Part shown: piece by piece, positions 26,750 through 39,175 of the stretch
Layout: the number at the start of each line of letters is the position of its first letter
How positions within the stretch are numbered: the stretch's first letter is position 1
NCBI RefSeq assembly: GCF_040802235.1
Contig: NC_133161.1
Location: 103,247,001-103,311,000, forward strand
DNA: 64,000 nt
Direction of reading: 5' to 3'
DNA from: Manis javanica
Taxonomy: Eukaryota > Chordata > Mammalia > Pholidota > Manidae
Notes under the pieces: generated by a model
Told to the model about the DNA's origin: nothing
Seen by the model: only the letters and a program-made list of their open reading frames with translations
Databases searched by the model: none
Program-made: the position numbers and the translations under genes

Positions 26750-26966
26750 TAGTGTCTTCCAACCTCAGCACTATAGACATTTGGGGTTGGATAATATTTT
26801 ATCAGGGTGGGGGTTTCCCTGTACATGATGTTTAGCAGCATCCCTGTCCTCTACTTACTAAATGGCACTGTTCTCTGCTCCTGTTGTGACACCCAAAAAT
26901 GTCTCCAAACATTCCCAAATGTAGCCCTGTGGGGTTAAAGGGCTCTTGACTGAGAAATACGGTTTC
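26750..26966 (-). mobile_element. MER5A-like hAT DNA transposon relic
   Basis: The plus strand carries the complement of MER5A: 'caacctcagcactatagaca', 'gatgtttagcagcatccctg', 'aaaaatgtctccaaacattc' and a final 'cttgactgagaaatac'. This is a short non-autonomous Charlie-group element, nearly full length, with eroded terminal inverted repeats. Confidence 0.85.
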
Positions 26967-28381
26967 AGAGAACAGGTAATTCTATAATTTTGAAGGATAA
27001 AAAATCAAGTATAGATTTAACAGAATGTATAGAAATAAAGGTACTACTATTGATGTATATTGTTTATTAATGGTTAGTGAATGATTATATATTTTTAATT
27101 TCAACACAAGGTAGCTTTCAATGGTGATGAGAATGCCCTGTATCTTATTTGTGTATATATTACATTTGTTAAAATCTATTGAATGATTTCTTGTGGTCGT
27201 ACATTTTTCTATAAATAAGTATACTGTTTTTACTATTAATAATTATAAAAAATAATACATTTATGATAAATTTGGAAGTTAATATTTCATTTTAATACCA
27301 AAATGTGAGACAATTTGACTAAGTGCATTCTTGTATTGCAATGTTTGACAAAATGTTTGCTGAATTTATGTTTAATGTATTTACAAAAGTTTAAATGTTT
27401 TTGAAGATTTTTTTTGGTTACATACGTAAATTTTCCTTGCCAGACATGTGAAATCACTAGTAAGTATACCTAAATTCATAAATAAAGCTTAATACATTAA
27501 AGGAAATATAATTAACTAGGTTTTAAAAATGTTTAAAGGTTTATAGTCTGTTCAGCATAAAGTGAACCTTACTCCATGCACAAGAAAAAAAATATTTCTT
27601 TATTCCATAGATTAAAAACCACATATAGCAAGTTTCAGAAGTTGAACTGTAAAAGGTGGTGTTGCCTACATTTTAAAATTTTAACTGTAATGAATTGAAA
27701 ATCAATCTAAAATCCAGTAACTCTAGATAGTACTTTATTTGCACACAGGAAGCATCAGCCAAGGAAAAAAATAAAAATTAGCAAAGACAGGGTAAAGTTC
27801 AAGGCCAATGAACAGGAGTCACCAAAGATGTAGTAAGAAAATCCTGAGAGTAGAGTGGCAGAATCCATAGACAAGAGTGTTTAGAAAAGTAAGTTGTGGC
27901 CAGCAGTGTGTGGTGGCAATGCTGGGGGAAGAAAGAGAGGGACAATCAGGGGCTGCAGAATATGGCAGCATGCCAAAGGCAGTTGTGGTGGGCACATTCC
28001 ATGCCAGAGAAGAAATAGGATCAGAAAGGAGTAAATAAATCTCTAAACCACTTAAACATATTTTTTGCCAGTTTTGAATATACACTTACTCCAAAACTAC
28101 ACAGTTCAAAATAATAATCAATGTACAGTTTGAAAGAACTACCATAAGTGATGATCATTTCTTGATAACCCTACAAAAGAAAACTGTATCACTTTACCCC
28201 AGTATCAGGAATAAATTGTTTTAATAAATCTCATAACCTAATGACTCCTTTGTGTCATAAAAATAAAAAATAGGGTTGTGCAGTAAAATATTAAGCCTTA
28301 GAAAAAATTTGACTCCCATGAAACTCATTTCCATAGAAATAAAAAATTTTAAAAAGTGTAAACAAAAGGCAGTTATATATT
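26967..28381. other. AT-rich, unassigned
   Basis: Very AT-rich from 27000 to 27800. No coding signal or named repeat recognised. Confidence 0.5.
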
Positions 28382-28635
28382 AAAGATGGCAGCATGAGAG
28401 GTAAGACAGAGGTCTCCTCCAAAAACCACATATAATACAAAAATACAATTAATACAACAAATACTGAAAGACAACAGGAAAGAAGGCTGCACCAAACTAC
28501 ATACACCTGGAGAAAAGAAAGGACCTCATGAAACAGGGCACCAGCACCACTCCCTGCCAACCCCAAATGTCACTCTAGAGCTGGGAAGCTCTAGAGAGTA
28601 GAGCTTCTGGCCTCTAGAGGGTGCCACATACAAAT

Positions 28636-29474
28636 ATGAAAAGTCAAAGGAACTTGATTCAAACCAAAATCCCACAAACACAAGAAAAAGGGTCAAGTGA
28701 AACTGAACTCATTAATCTTCCTGAAAGATTTCAAAATAAAAATCATAAACATGCTAATGGATATACAGAAAAATATTCAGGAACTCAGTAACAAATTCAG
28801 GATGGAGATCCAATCATTGTGGAATACAATAGACAGATTTAAAAGCAGATTAGTTATGGTGGAGGAGATGATAAATGAAATAGAAATTAAAGAACAGGAA
28901 TACAAAGAAGCTAAGGCACAGAGAGAAAAAAGGATCTCTAGGAAAGAAAGAATACTGAGAGAACTGTGTGACCAACCCAAATGGAACAATATTCATATTA
29001 TAGGGGAACTAGAAGAAGAGAGAGAAAAAGGGATAGAAAGTGTCTTTGAGGAGGTGATTGCTGAAAACTTCCCCAATCTGGGGAAGGAGACAGTCTCTCA
29101 GAACGTAGAAGTGCATGGATCTCCCAACACAAGGGACCCAAGGAGAACAACACAAAGACATATAATATTTAAATGGCAAAGATCAAGGATAATTACAGAC
29201 TATTAAAAGCATCCAGAGAGATAAAAAAGATCACATAAAAAGGAAAAACCCATCAGGCTATCATTAGACTTCTCAGCAGAAACCTTACAGGTCAGAAGGG
29301 AATGGAATGATATATTTAATGCAATGAAGCAGAAGGGCCTCAAACTGAGAATACTTTATCCAACAAGATTATCTTTTAAATTTGAAGGAGGGACTAAACA
29401 ATTTTCAGATAAAAGCTGAGAGAGTTTACATCCCACAAACCTTCTCTACAGTGCATTTGGAGGGACTGCTATAG
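28636..29474 (+). pseudogene. L1-C ORF1, disrupted
   Basis: It starts ATGAAAAGTCAAAGG (start codon intact). The coiled-coil piece (28697 onwards) contains KNIQELSNKFRMEIQSLWN and continues without a break into the RRM start (WNNIHIIGELEEE), ending at a stop at 29204. That gives 169 contiguous residues. The C-terminal domain follows in other frames to the family stop at 29472. ORF1p would be the L1 RNA chaperone; this copy lacks an intact CTD. Confidence 0.85.
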
Positions 29475-29759
29475 ATGGAAGTGTTCCTAAGGCTAAATAA
29501 CTATCAACAGAGGAAATAAAAGCACAGTAAAGAAAGTAAAACAATCAATTACTAAGCAGATAAAAAATGAAATAAACTACCCCCCAAATCATTCAATAGA
29601 TAGATAAAAAGTACAGAATATGATACCTAATATATAAAGAATGGAGGAGGAAATAAAGGAGGGAAAAAAACCCTTTAGGTTCTGTTTGTAATAGCATACT
29701 AATTGAGTTAAGTTAGATTCTTAGATAGTAAGGAAGTAACCCTTGAACCTTCGGTAACC

Positions 29760-32700
29760 ATGAATCTGAAGCCTGGAATGGCAATAAGTACATACCTATC
29801 AATAATCACCCTAAATGTAAATGGTCTAAATGCACCAATGAAAAGACATAGAGTCAATGAATGGATAAAAAAACTAGACCCATCTATATGCTGCCTACAA
29901 GAGACTCACTTTAAACCCAAAGACATACACATACTAAAAGTGAAGGGATGGAAATAAATATTTCCTGTAACTAATAGGGAGAAAAAGTAGGAGTTGCAGT
30001 ACTTATATCAAACAAAATAGACTTAAAAACAAAGAAAGTCACAAGAGACAAAGAAGGACATTACATAATGATAAAGGGGTCAATCCAACAAGAGGATATA
30101 ACTATTATAAATATCTATGTACCCAACATAGGATCACCTACATATGTGAAAAAAACACTAACAGAATTAAAAGGAGAAATAGAATGCAATGCATTCATTC
30201 TATGAGACTTCAACACTCCACTCACTCCAAAAGACAAATCAACCAAGCAGAAAAAATATAAGAAGATAGAGGCATTGAACAACACATTAGAACAGATGTA
30301 CCTAACAGATATGTACAGAACTCTACACCCAAAAGCAGCAGGATACACATACTTCTCAAGTGCACATGGAGAATTTTCAAGAATAGGTCATATACTAGGC
30401 CACAAAAAGAGCCTCAGTAAACACAAAGATTGAAATTTTACCAACCAGATTCTCAGACCACAAAGGTATGAAACTAGAAACAAATTATGCAAAGAAAACA
30501 GAAAGGCTCACAAACACATGGAGGCTTAACAATATTCTCCCAAAAAAACCAATGGATGAATGACCAAATAAAAACAGAGATCAAGCAATATATGGAGACA
30601 AATGACAACAGTAATTCAACACCCCAAAATCTGTGAGATGAAGCAAAGGCTGTACTAAGATGGAAGTATATTGCAATACATGCCTACCTCAAGAAAGAAG
30701 AACAATCCCATATGAAGAGTTTAAACTCACAATTAACAAAACTAGAAAAAGAAGAACAAATGAGGCCCAAAATCAGTAGCAGGAGGGACATAATAAAGAT
30801 TAGAGCACAAATAAATAAAATTGAGAAGAATAAAACAATAGAAAGAATCAATGAAAGCACAGACTGGTTCTTCAAGAAAATGAACAAAATAGATAAACCC
30901 CTAGCCAGACTTTTCAAGAAAATAGAGAGTCTATACACATAAGCAGAGTCTGCATGAGAAAGGAAAATCACTAGAGACAACACAGAAATACAAAGAATTA
31001 TGAGAGAATACTATGAAAATTTATATGCTAACAAACTGGATAACCTAGAAGAAATGGGAAACTTTCTTGAAAAATACAACCTTCCAAAGCTGACCCAGAA
31101 AGAAACAGAAAATCTGAACAGACCAATTACCAGCAATGAAATTGAGCTGGTAATCAAAAACCTACCTAAGAACAAAATCCCTGGACCAGAAGGCTTCACC
31201 ACTGAATTTTATCAAACATTTAGTGAAGATCTAATACCCAATCTCCTTAAAGTTTTCCAGAAAATAGAAGAGGAGGGAATACTTCTAAACTCATTCTATG
31301 AGGCTAGCATCACTCTAATACCAACACCAGGCAAAGACACCACAATAAAATAAAATTACAGATGAATATTCCTGATGAACATAAATGCAAAAATACTAAA
31401 AAAAATATTAGCAAATCAAATTAAAAACCACATCAAAAAGATCATACATCTTAATCAAGTTGTATTTATTCCAGGGATGTAACAATGGCACATCATTTAA
31501 AAATCCATCAACATCATCCGCCATATCAACAAAAAGAAATACAAAAATCACATGATCTTCTCCATAGATCCTGAAAAAGCATTCAACAAAATTAAACATC
31601 CATTCAGAATAAAAACTCTCAAGAAAATGAGTTTAAAGGGCAAGTACCTCAACATAATGAAGACCCTATATGGTAAACCCACAGCCAACATAATACTTAA
31701 CAGAAAGATGCTGAAAGCCTTTTCTTTAAGTTCGGAAACAAGACAAGGATGCTCACTCTCCCCACTTTAATTCAACATAGTTCTGGAGGTCCTCACAACA
31801 GCAAACATACAACACAAAGAAATAAAAGGCATCCAGATTGGTAGGGAAGAAGTTTAAGTGTCACTGTTTGCAGATGATATGATATTGCACATAAAAAATC
31901 CTAAAGAATCCACTCCAAAACTACTAGATCTAATATCTGAATTCAGCAAATTTGCAGGATACAAAATTAATACAAAGAAATCTGTTTCATTCCTATATGC
32001 TAATAATGAACTAGCAGAAAGAGAAATCAGTAAAACAATTCCATTCACAATTGCATCAAAAATCATAAAATACTTAATAATAAACCTAATGAAAGAAGTG
32101 AAAGACCTATACTCTGAAAACTGCAAGACACTCCTGAGAGAAATTAGATACTAATGAATGGAAACACATCCCGTGCTCATGGATAGGAGAATTAATATTC
32201 TTAAAATGACCATCCTGCCTACCAATCTACAGATTCAGTGCAATCCCTATCAAAATACCAACAGCATTCTTTAATGAACTAGAGCAAATAGTTCAAAAAT
32301 TCATATGGAACCACAAAAAAACCCCAAATAGCCAAAGCAATCCTGAGAAGGAATAATAAAACAGGGAGGATTATGCTCCCTGACTTCAAACTCTATTACA
32401 AAGCCATAGTAATCAAGACAATTTGGCATTGGCACAAGAACAGACCAATAGACCAATGGAACAGAACAGAGAGTGCAGATATAAACTCAAGCATGTATGG
32501 TCAATTAATATATGATAAACGAGCCATGGATAAACAATGGGGAAATGAAAGCCTCTTCAACAACTTGTGTAGGCAAAACTAGACAGCTGCATGCAAGAGA
32601 ATGAAACTGGATCATTTTCTAACCCCATACATAAAAGTAAACTTAAAATGGATCAAAGATCTGAATGTTAGTTATGAAACCATAAAACGCTTAGAAGACA

Positions 32701-33586
32701 ACATAGGCAAAAATCTCCTAAATATAAACATGAGCAACATTTTCCTGAGTGCATCTCCTTGGGCAAGGGGAAAAAAATCAAAAATGAAAAAATGGGACTG
32801 CATTATGCTAAAAAGCTTCTGTACAGCAAAGGACACCATCAACAGAACAAAAAGTCATCCTACAGTACGAGAGACTATATTTGTTAATGACATATCTGAC
32901 AAGGGGTTAACATCCAAAGTATATAAAGAACTCACATGTTTCAACAACCAAAAAGAAAACAACCCAATTAAAATGGGCAGAGGATATGAACAAGCACTTC
33001 TCCAAAGAAGAAATTCAGATGACTAACAGGGACATGAAATGATGCTCCACATCACCAATTATCAGGGAATACAAATAAATACCACAATGAGATATCTCCT
33101 CACAGCATTTAGGATGGCCAGCATCAAAAGGACTAAGAACAACAAATGCTGGTGAGGATGCAGAGAAAGAGGAACCCTCCTATGCTGCTGGTGGGAATGT
33201 AAGCTAGTTCAACCACGTGGAAAGCAATATGGAGGTTCCTCAAAAAACTAAAAATAGAAATACCATTCGACTCAGGATTTCCTCTCCTAGGAATTTACTC
33301 AAAGAATACAACTTTTCAGACTCAAACAGACATATGCACCCCTGTGTTTATTGCTGCACTATTTACAAAAGCTGAGAAATGGAAGCAACCTAAGCATCCA
33401 TCAGTAGATGAATGGATAAATAAGTGTGGTACATATACACAATGGAATATTATTCAGCCATAAGAAAGAAACCAATCCTAACCATTCGCATCATCTTGGA
33501 TGGAACTAGAGGATATTATATTCAGTGAAATAAGCCATGTGGTGAAAGACAAATACCAAATGATTTCCCTCATTTGTGGACTATAA
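29760..33586 (+). pseudogene. L1-C ORF2 (endonuclease/RT), disrupted
   Basis: The ATG at 29760 opens 65 residues with NVNGLNAPMKRHR and LQETHF, then a stop. In the endonuclease GDFN motif the glycine codon is a stop (TGA at 30203). The RT domain is readable in pieces: [11 protein letters not shown] near 31735 and [10 protein letters not shown] near 31865, with the FADD site intact. The C-terminal part reaches ICGL and a stop at 33584. Several frameshifts lie between, so there is no functional enzyme. Confidence 0.9.
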
Positions 33587-33928
33587 TAACAAAGCAAAAC
33601 TGAAGGAATAATACAGCAGCAGACTCACAGACTCCAAGAAGGTACTAGCATTTACTAAAGGGGTGCAGTGAGCGAGGATGGGTGGGGAGGGAGGGAGATG
33701 GGGATTGAGGGTATTATGATTGGCACACGTGGTGTGGCATGTGTCACGGGGAAGACTGTAGCACAGAGAAGGTAAATAGTGGCTCTTGTGGCATCTTAGT
33801 ATACTGATGGACAGTGACTGTGATGGGGTATCGGGGTAACTCAATAATATGGGTGAATGTAGTAACCACATTGTTTTTCATTTGAAATCTTCATAAGAGT
33901 GTATATCAATAATACCTTAATAAAAAAA

Positions 33929-36147
33929 GTCATACTGGGAACTGATTCTTCATGCTTGGCTGCAACAAAGATGTTATTAAAGCCTATGTGTGCACCTGTC
34001 CATCATCTAATTTATGTATGTACATTGTATTTATATACATATTGGTCATCTGTCTATCATGACAGTGAATTTACCAAAAATAAATATACATGTGGTGGAA
34101 TTATCAAGGCTCTTCACTTCTTCATCTCACCAAAATACTTTTCAAAGTCTTTGGTTAGGATGACTGGCATCAAGTTCAGTCTCCATATGTCAATAACTGT
34201 GTACCTGAGCAAGTCGTTTAAATTCTCTAAACACCAACCTCTTAACTTGTGAAACAGAATTAACTTGTGATGACTTGGAGTTTAGTGAGGTGATCTCAGT
34301 GAAACGCTCTGTCTGGGAGCATGATTTTCAATGTGTGAATTGGACCTAAAATGCACATGCCTAGACCCCAACCAGATGGTGATTGTCAGTTGGCCTCAGG
34401 GGAAACTTGGCACGTGTTTTATGTTTTTGTTTTCCGTTTAAAACTTTCTCCAGGTGTTCTCATGTGGTGAGCAGAGAATGCTTAATAGGAGAACTATTAT
34501 GTGGTACATTCTCATTAAATGGCAGCTACCAGCACTGCTGTCACCATCAACTATAATACTTGGATTCTGAATGGACACAGTTGAAGAAGTTGCGTTGATC
34601 TAGGCAACTAAAGGTAGCCTGAAGGCAAATATAAAAAAATGTTGATTTTAAGAGGTATTGTGAACTCCCTACTATAAGTGAAATCTACATCTATATGGCA
34701 GAGGTAGAGTATGGATAACAAGTATTTATCACCATAATCTGTTTTCTGCAGGTAGAGAAAATATCAAATTCTGTTTTCCAGAGAAATGATTATAAACAGA
34801 ATTTAAATCCATATAATTTTGATTAAATTCAGCTTTTTTATAAAATATTACATTTGAGAAAAGAACTATTAAATGACCTTTCTCAAAATGTCAATTGTTT
34901 AAAATGTTCTTAGGAAGCCATAACAAGTTTTGTTTCAATAAAAAAAGATAACACTGTTCCATGCTACTTAATAGTAATTTATGTACTACATATTCCCTGT
35001 TGAAAAGAACATGTAGCATTATATCTATATTTTATGTGGCCCTTGTAAGTTATGAGGCCATATACATTTCTGTGTATAAAGAACACAGAAATGCAGCATT
35101 TTGAGTTCACCACCAAAATAAGTGAAATTCATTGCAAAGCACATGAATTATTAATGAATCACTTTTAAGTCATCAGTGTCCTTAAATTTGCTGAACATTT
35201 CTCACATTTTGTAAATCCTTGAGACTTCGTTTGCAAAATGTGACATTTCAGATGAACCCCACTCGCAGCACATGCTCGGGGACCATGCAGACACTGTGCT
35301 AATCCTGACCAGCTCTCCACCTCTGATGAGAACACTTGACATTTCATCAGCGAGACACTGGAGGACCAGGTATAAGCTTGCTAGGAGTGTGAGGGCCATC
35401 AGGTGCTGCGACAGCCACTTGCCATTGATTGGTTCCACTAAGTGCCTTCTGTGCTGGGATCTGCTGGAACCTCTACACTGTCCATTGCTTCCCACATTTT
35501 GGTTTCACTGTGATGGGTTTCAGTTTTGTTGTGGTGAAAGGAATAATTTCCCTAAAAGGCAGATGTAAGTTAAATTTCTCAGTACAATTAAATCTGATAG
35601 AATATTTTTCAAAGTTGCTAGTATTTTACTCTTATTTTAAAGAGAATCCACCTTTATAGCTTAATAGTAACATGAACAGACATTGAAAACTCAGACCACC
35701 CATCTCTCCTTAGTATCTGGGGTGTAGCTGGGGAAGTCCAGCACGTTTCTCCAATGGCACATTAAGGTAGCTTCTTTCCACACACAACTGTGAGCTCTGG
35801 CCAGTGAGTCTCTAATCCCCAGTAGTCCACCCCCTGTTTAACTGGTAGACACCTTGTATACTTTTACCTTATACTTCATTCAATAGATTTCTCCCTGCAT
35901 AATTAATAAGAGAAATATTTATAAAATGAGGTGATAAATCTTTTTTGTAAAAATATAGCTCACCATTAAAATAAGAAAAATGTGATGTTTAGGATTAAAG
36001 GTGAGTAACAGGAGATAGCCAGAAGGGTCCTCCCATGCAACGGCTCTTCTGTGCTGTCTTCCATTGGCCAGGGCAGGTTGTCACTGCAAAGCCATTACAG
36101 GTCAATGCCTTTAAGGCAGTATCTACAGAACAAAATTAGGCAGATGT
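33929..36147. other. Unassigned; MIR-like words near 34190-34260
   Basis: 'gtgtacctgagcaagtcgtt' followed by 'taaattctctaaac' at 34199 resembles a MIR core fragment. The GC-richer segment 35230-35500 has open frames on both strands without a recognisable domain. Nothing else can be named. Confidence 0.4.
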
Positions 36148-36152
36148 ATGTG

Positions 36153-36566
36153 TGTCTTGCCAATGGGTTTCATCCCCAGGCAACTTCACTATGGATTTGA
36201 TGAGACCAAAGAATGACAATGGACCAATCCTGGGGTGAAAGGGTTTATACCTAACTTTATTCCCATGGTGGCAGGTCAATCACTAGAATCCCATCCACTT
36301 AGAGCAAATCTGCATGCAAGCCAGTTGGCCTCCGGGCCTCTTTGCCCCCGCAACCATCTCAGTCTGTCCTTGGCACTGCCACCACACCAGTCTCGGCTCT
36401 CCTGCAGCCATGCAGACATGCGGCCATGCCACCATGTTGCCCAGAGCACCGGGCAGGAGCTCTTTACATAGAGTCAATAGCAATGTATTGCCCACACATG
36501 TGTAGTGAGTTAGCCAACCAGATCCAGGTGAGAATCCTGGCCACAGGAACCTTCACGTTATCCACA
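36153..36566 (-). mobile_element. Solo LTR with 5-bp TSD
   Basis: A 414-bp element with TGT...ACA ends, flanked on both sides by the direct repeat ATGTG (36148-36152 and 36567-36571). Read on the minus strand it has a TATA-like TATGTAAAG (about 36470), a GC-rich R/U5-like centre and AATAAA at 36261-36256, about 100 bp before the 3' end. These properties fit a solo retroviral LTR left by LTR-LTR recombination. The 5-bp TSD fits class I or ERVL-type elements. It is not similar to the LTRs at 38.9 and 41.4 kb. Family not named. Confidence 0.8.
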
Positions 36567-36571
36567 ATGTG

Positions 36572-38873
36572 TGTCTCCATTTGCCTTCAGAATGTACCAA
36601 AAGGCACCTGAATTTGCAGAATTATCTGAACCTTCATAATTACAGAGATGTAACTTCATCCTACAGCCTAAGTTCCAAATCTGGATCACTGCTTACCAAG
36701 CCCACCTTCTTAGGCAGACTTAAAGCTTTTGATTCCTCTTGACCCAAAGGAAAAATTCTTTTTGACAAAAATCTTCGTTCTTCATTTTATAGTATGACTG
36801 AATGTCTTTTACATAAAAATAATGTAAAAAATGCATATAATCATGTTAGGAAAAATCCATTTGGGGCATATAATTCTTCTTTCCTTATACCTCATCTCTT
36901 GGGAAGTTGAGATCTAAACTTTATGACCAAAGACCCAAATTTCTGATATACCTTTATTACCCTTTTCCACAATCTTTCTAATTTCTTTTTTCCATCTTTA
37001 TAATAACTATCTTTTTAATGTTTTCTTATTTTAGATGGATCTAAGTACTTAGGTTTCTATTTTAATTAGATGGAGTATTTCCTAAATTGTTGGCTTTTGC
37101 AAAAATTTTACTGCAATTCAAAAAAGTGTAAGCAGTTAATTGCTACAAGTTTAAAATTTTTTTTAAACTAAAATCAATGAGGATTTTTAAAAAATCCTAT
37201 TTTTGTGCCTTAGTTTATCTTATGAAAAAAGGATCTAAAAAGAAAACTTCCTCCTAGCTTTGCTATGAAGGTTAATTATCATGGGAGCAGAGAGTACTTA
37301 ATACACATTAGCCATGATTACAACAGCCCAGTGAGAGGGCTGCCTAATTTCTTTACACTGCAAGTCATTATTAAAATTCTCCACATTCAGTGGCTGGAAC
37401 ATTATTCCCATACCTGCTGCTTCCTTCCTCACTCTTTCAGAACATCAGGTCATCTGTTTGGTTATATTCTCAAACACTCACTAGAATAAAAATAAATGGT
37501 CACCTTAGAGTCAGCCCTTGGGGAGTAAGTGAGCTTCTTCCCTTTGACTGAGCTACTGAGACCTCACAGAGACCCAGGAACTACTTTGAAAACAATTCTG
37601 TCTGCATGCATCCCCACATTTTAGTAAACATGCAGATGCTCTTTTAACCAGGGTTTTTGGAATTCAGCCTTAGAGTTTTTTAACCAGATGTAGGGATGAA
37701 TCAGCAAGTAAAGCAGGTGACACCCAGCTCTTGTGGAACTTGATTCTAATGGGAGAGAGAGGAAGTCACTAAATAGTAAATCTGAATGGGTTAGTTCAAC
37801 AAGAGGACAAGATGGAGCTTGGGAACATGGAGGGATAGACAGGGTCTCAGGGTGATTGGGCTGTGTCCAGGGTTGCTCTCTCTGCTGGACCATAGCATCT
37901 TGTTTTTTAGATTTCTCAGGTGCAAAGCAGAGAGACCAGACAGTCTACTGAGTGTCCCAAGGGCACAAATCAAGATCTGGCCCCATCAAAGGGACTTTGC
38001 CTAGGTTTGAAAGGAGGGAAAAGTAGTTCATCTCTACCTTTTATCAAGAGTTGGAGGTCTCAGCACTCAAGGGTAAATTCTTGCAAAAACCCCCCTCCAG
38101 TCTCCAGTACCCTCCAGTGGATGAGGTCTAAGAGTCACAAGGCCAGATCTGGCCCTGTTTGCTTTTAGTCCTGCATGGGGGTCTCATGCTTCATTTCACT
38201 ACATGTACAAGTAATTTGTCTCACTTGTCAGAAGTTCAGTTAAAACAGAGGCAGAAAGAGTGCAACTTTTATTTCTTGTTAGCTGGGAATTGGCTGCTCC
38301 TATCAGCCATGTAGAGGGAGGGAGTATTTCCAGCCCACCGAGGGGCCCTTTCATCCTGACTTAAAGCAACTGTAACAGGTTGTTTTCTTTTGTGTTTTAT
38401 TTGAGTTTTGTAATGCAAAATTAAGTAATAGCCAGAAACAGATGAACCTTGGCTTAAAGTGTGAGATACACAGAAGAGATTCATACATCTCAGATGTTAA
38501 AAGAAACCTTTTTTGACTGTCTTTCCCAGGGAAAGGCTTGTCTGGCTTCCTTATTGAGGCAGGAATGGGCATTATGCCAGTGCCTCACACTTACCTCCAA
38601 TTGATCCAGAATTCTGCACACCTGATATACTAATCTGTCCCTTCCATATTTAGTTCACTTATTCCCCAAGCATCTGAATTATCTTCCTAATGTCTCAAGG
38701 GAAATAAACAGTTCTCCTTTTTCTTTAGAGAGTGGTTTAAAATAGCTGCTGTTGACCGTCAAAATCTTGTTGGTAGCAACCATAGTATTTCAGGCAAGCA
38801 GGGTTGTTGTTGAACAGCAGCTTAAATGCAATGCTTTTATAAAAAATAAAGTATGTGGAAATTCCTAGAAGCT
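36572..38873. other. Unassigned
   Basis: No gene recognised. 37640-37960 has the feel of an old L2-type repeat but cannot be assigned. Confidence 0.4.
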
Positions 38874-39175
38874 TGTGGGTAAAATTACTATCTTCCCAGA
38901 ATCTCTCACTTGGCCTTAGTTCATCTCCATATCAATAGGTATTTCCAAGGGGTGGAGAGAAGTAACATTTCCATATCAGTAGGTGATCACTAGGGAAAGG
39001 GGACGTATATCTGGATCAGGGAGGCTGGGTGGGGTCCCTTTTGCATTTGGGTTGTGAGAGATGCAGGTGGGCAGAAGTGGAAAACTGCTTGTATGCCATA
39101 AACATGTTTCTCCCACTTTATTTCTCCTTTTGCCTGATTTCAGTTTCAAAGGTAATTTGCCCCAGACTGGTAACA
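38874..39175 (+). mobile_element. Solo LTR, same family as the provirus at 41.4 kb
   Basis: It starts TGTGGGTAAAATTA and ends CCCAGACTGGTAACA. It shares the ordered blocks of the 41.4-kb LTR: 'ctccatatcaataggt', a repeated 'ccatatcagtaggtgat' block, 'gaaaactgcttgtatg', 'ctttatttctccttttgcct' and 'tttgccccagactgg'. It is more diverged from both proviral LTRs than they are from each other. No clear TSD, no internal sequence. Confidence 0.75.

Larger units (their letters stand above)
28382..33928 (+). mobile_element. L1-C: LINE-1 with shortened 5'UTR
   Basis: It starts at AAGATGGCAGCATGAG and runs to the terminal AATACCTTAATAAAAAAA, with ORF1 (28636-29474) and ORF2 (29760-33586) in order. Its 5'UTR is only about 255 bp. 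The first 170 bp and the last 25 bp match the 5'UTR of L1-A, so about 700 bp was lost internally rather than by ordinary 5' truncation. I could not find a convincing TSD. Same subfamily type as L1-A. Confidence 0.93.

Noticed and set aside
28340..33945. AAAAAGT words on both sides of L1-C as a TSD
   Set aside because: Only about seven A-rich bases match before the sequences diverge, and about 30 extra bases separate the left copy from the L1 start.
35202..35568. Overlapping ORFs on both strands in a GC-richer patch
   Set aside because: No family recognised, no poly(A) tail or TSD to suggest a retrocopy. Open frames on both strands argue for chance.
38874..39175. TSD for the second solo LTR
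   Set aside because: The flanks (AGAAGC and TATAT) do not match.
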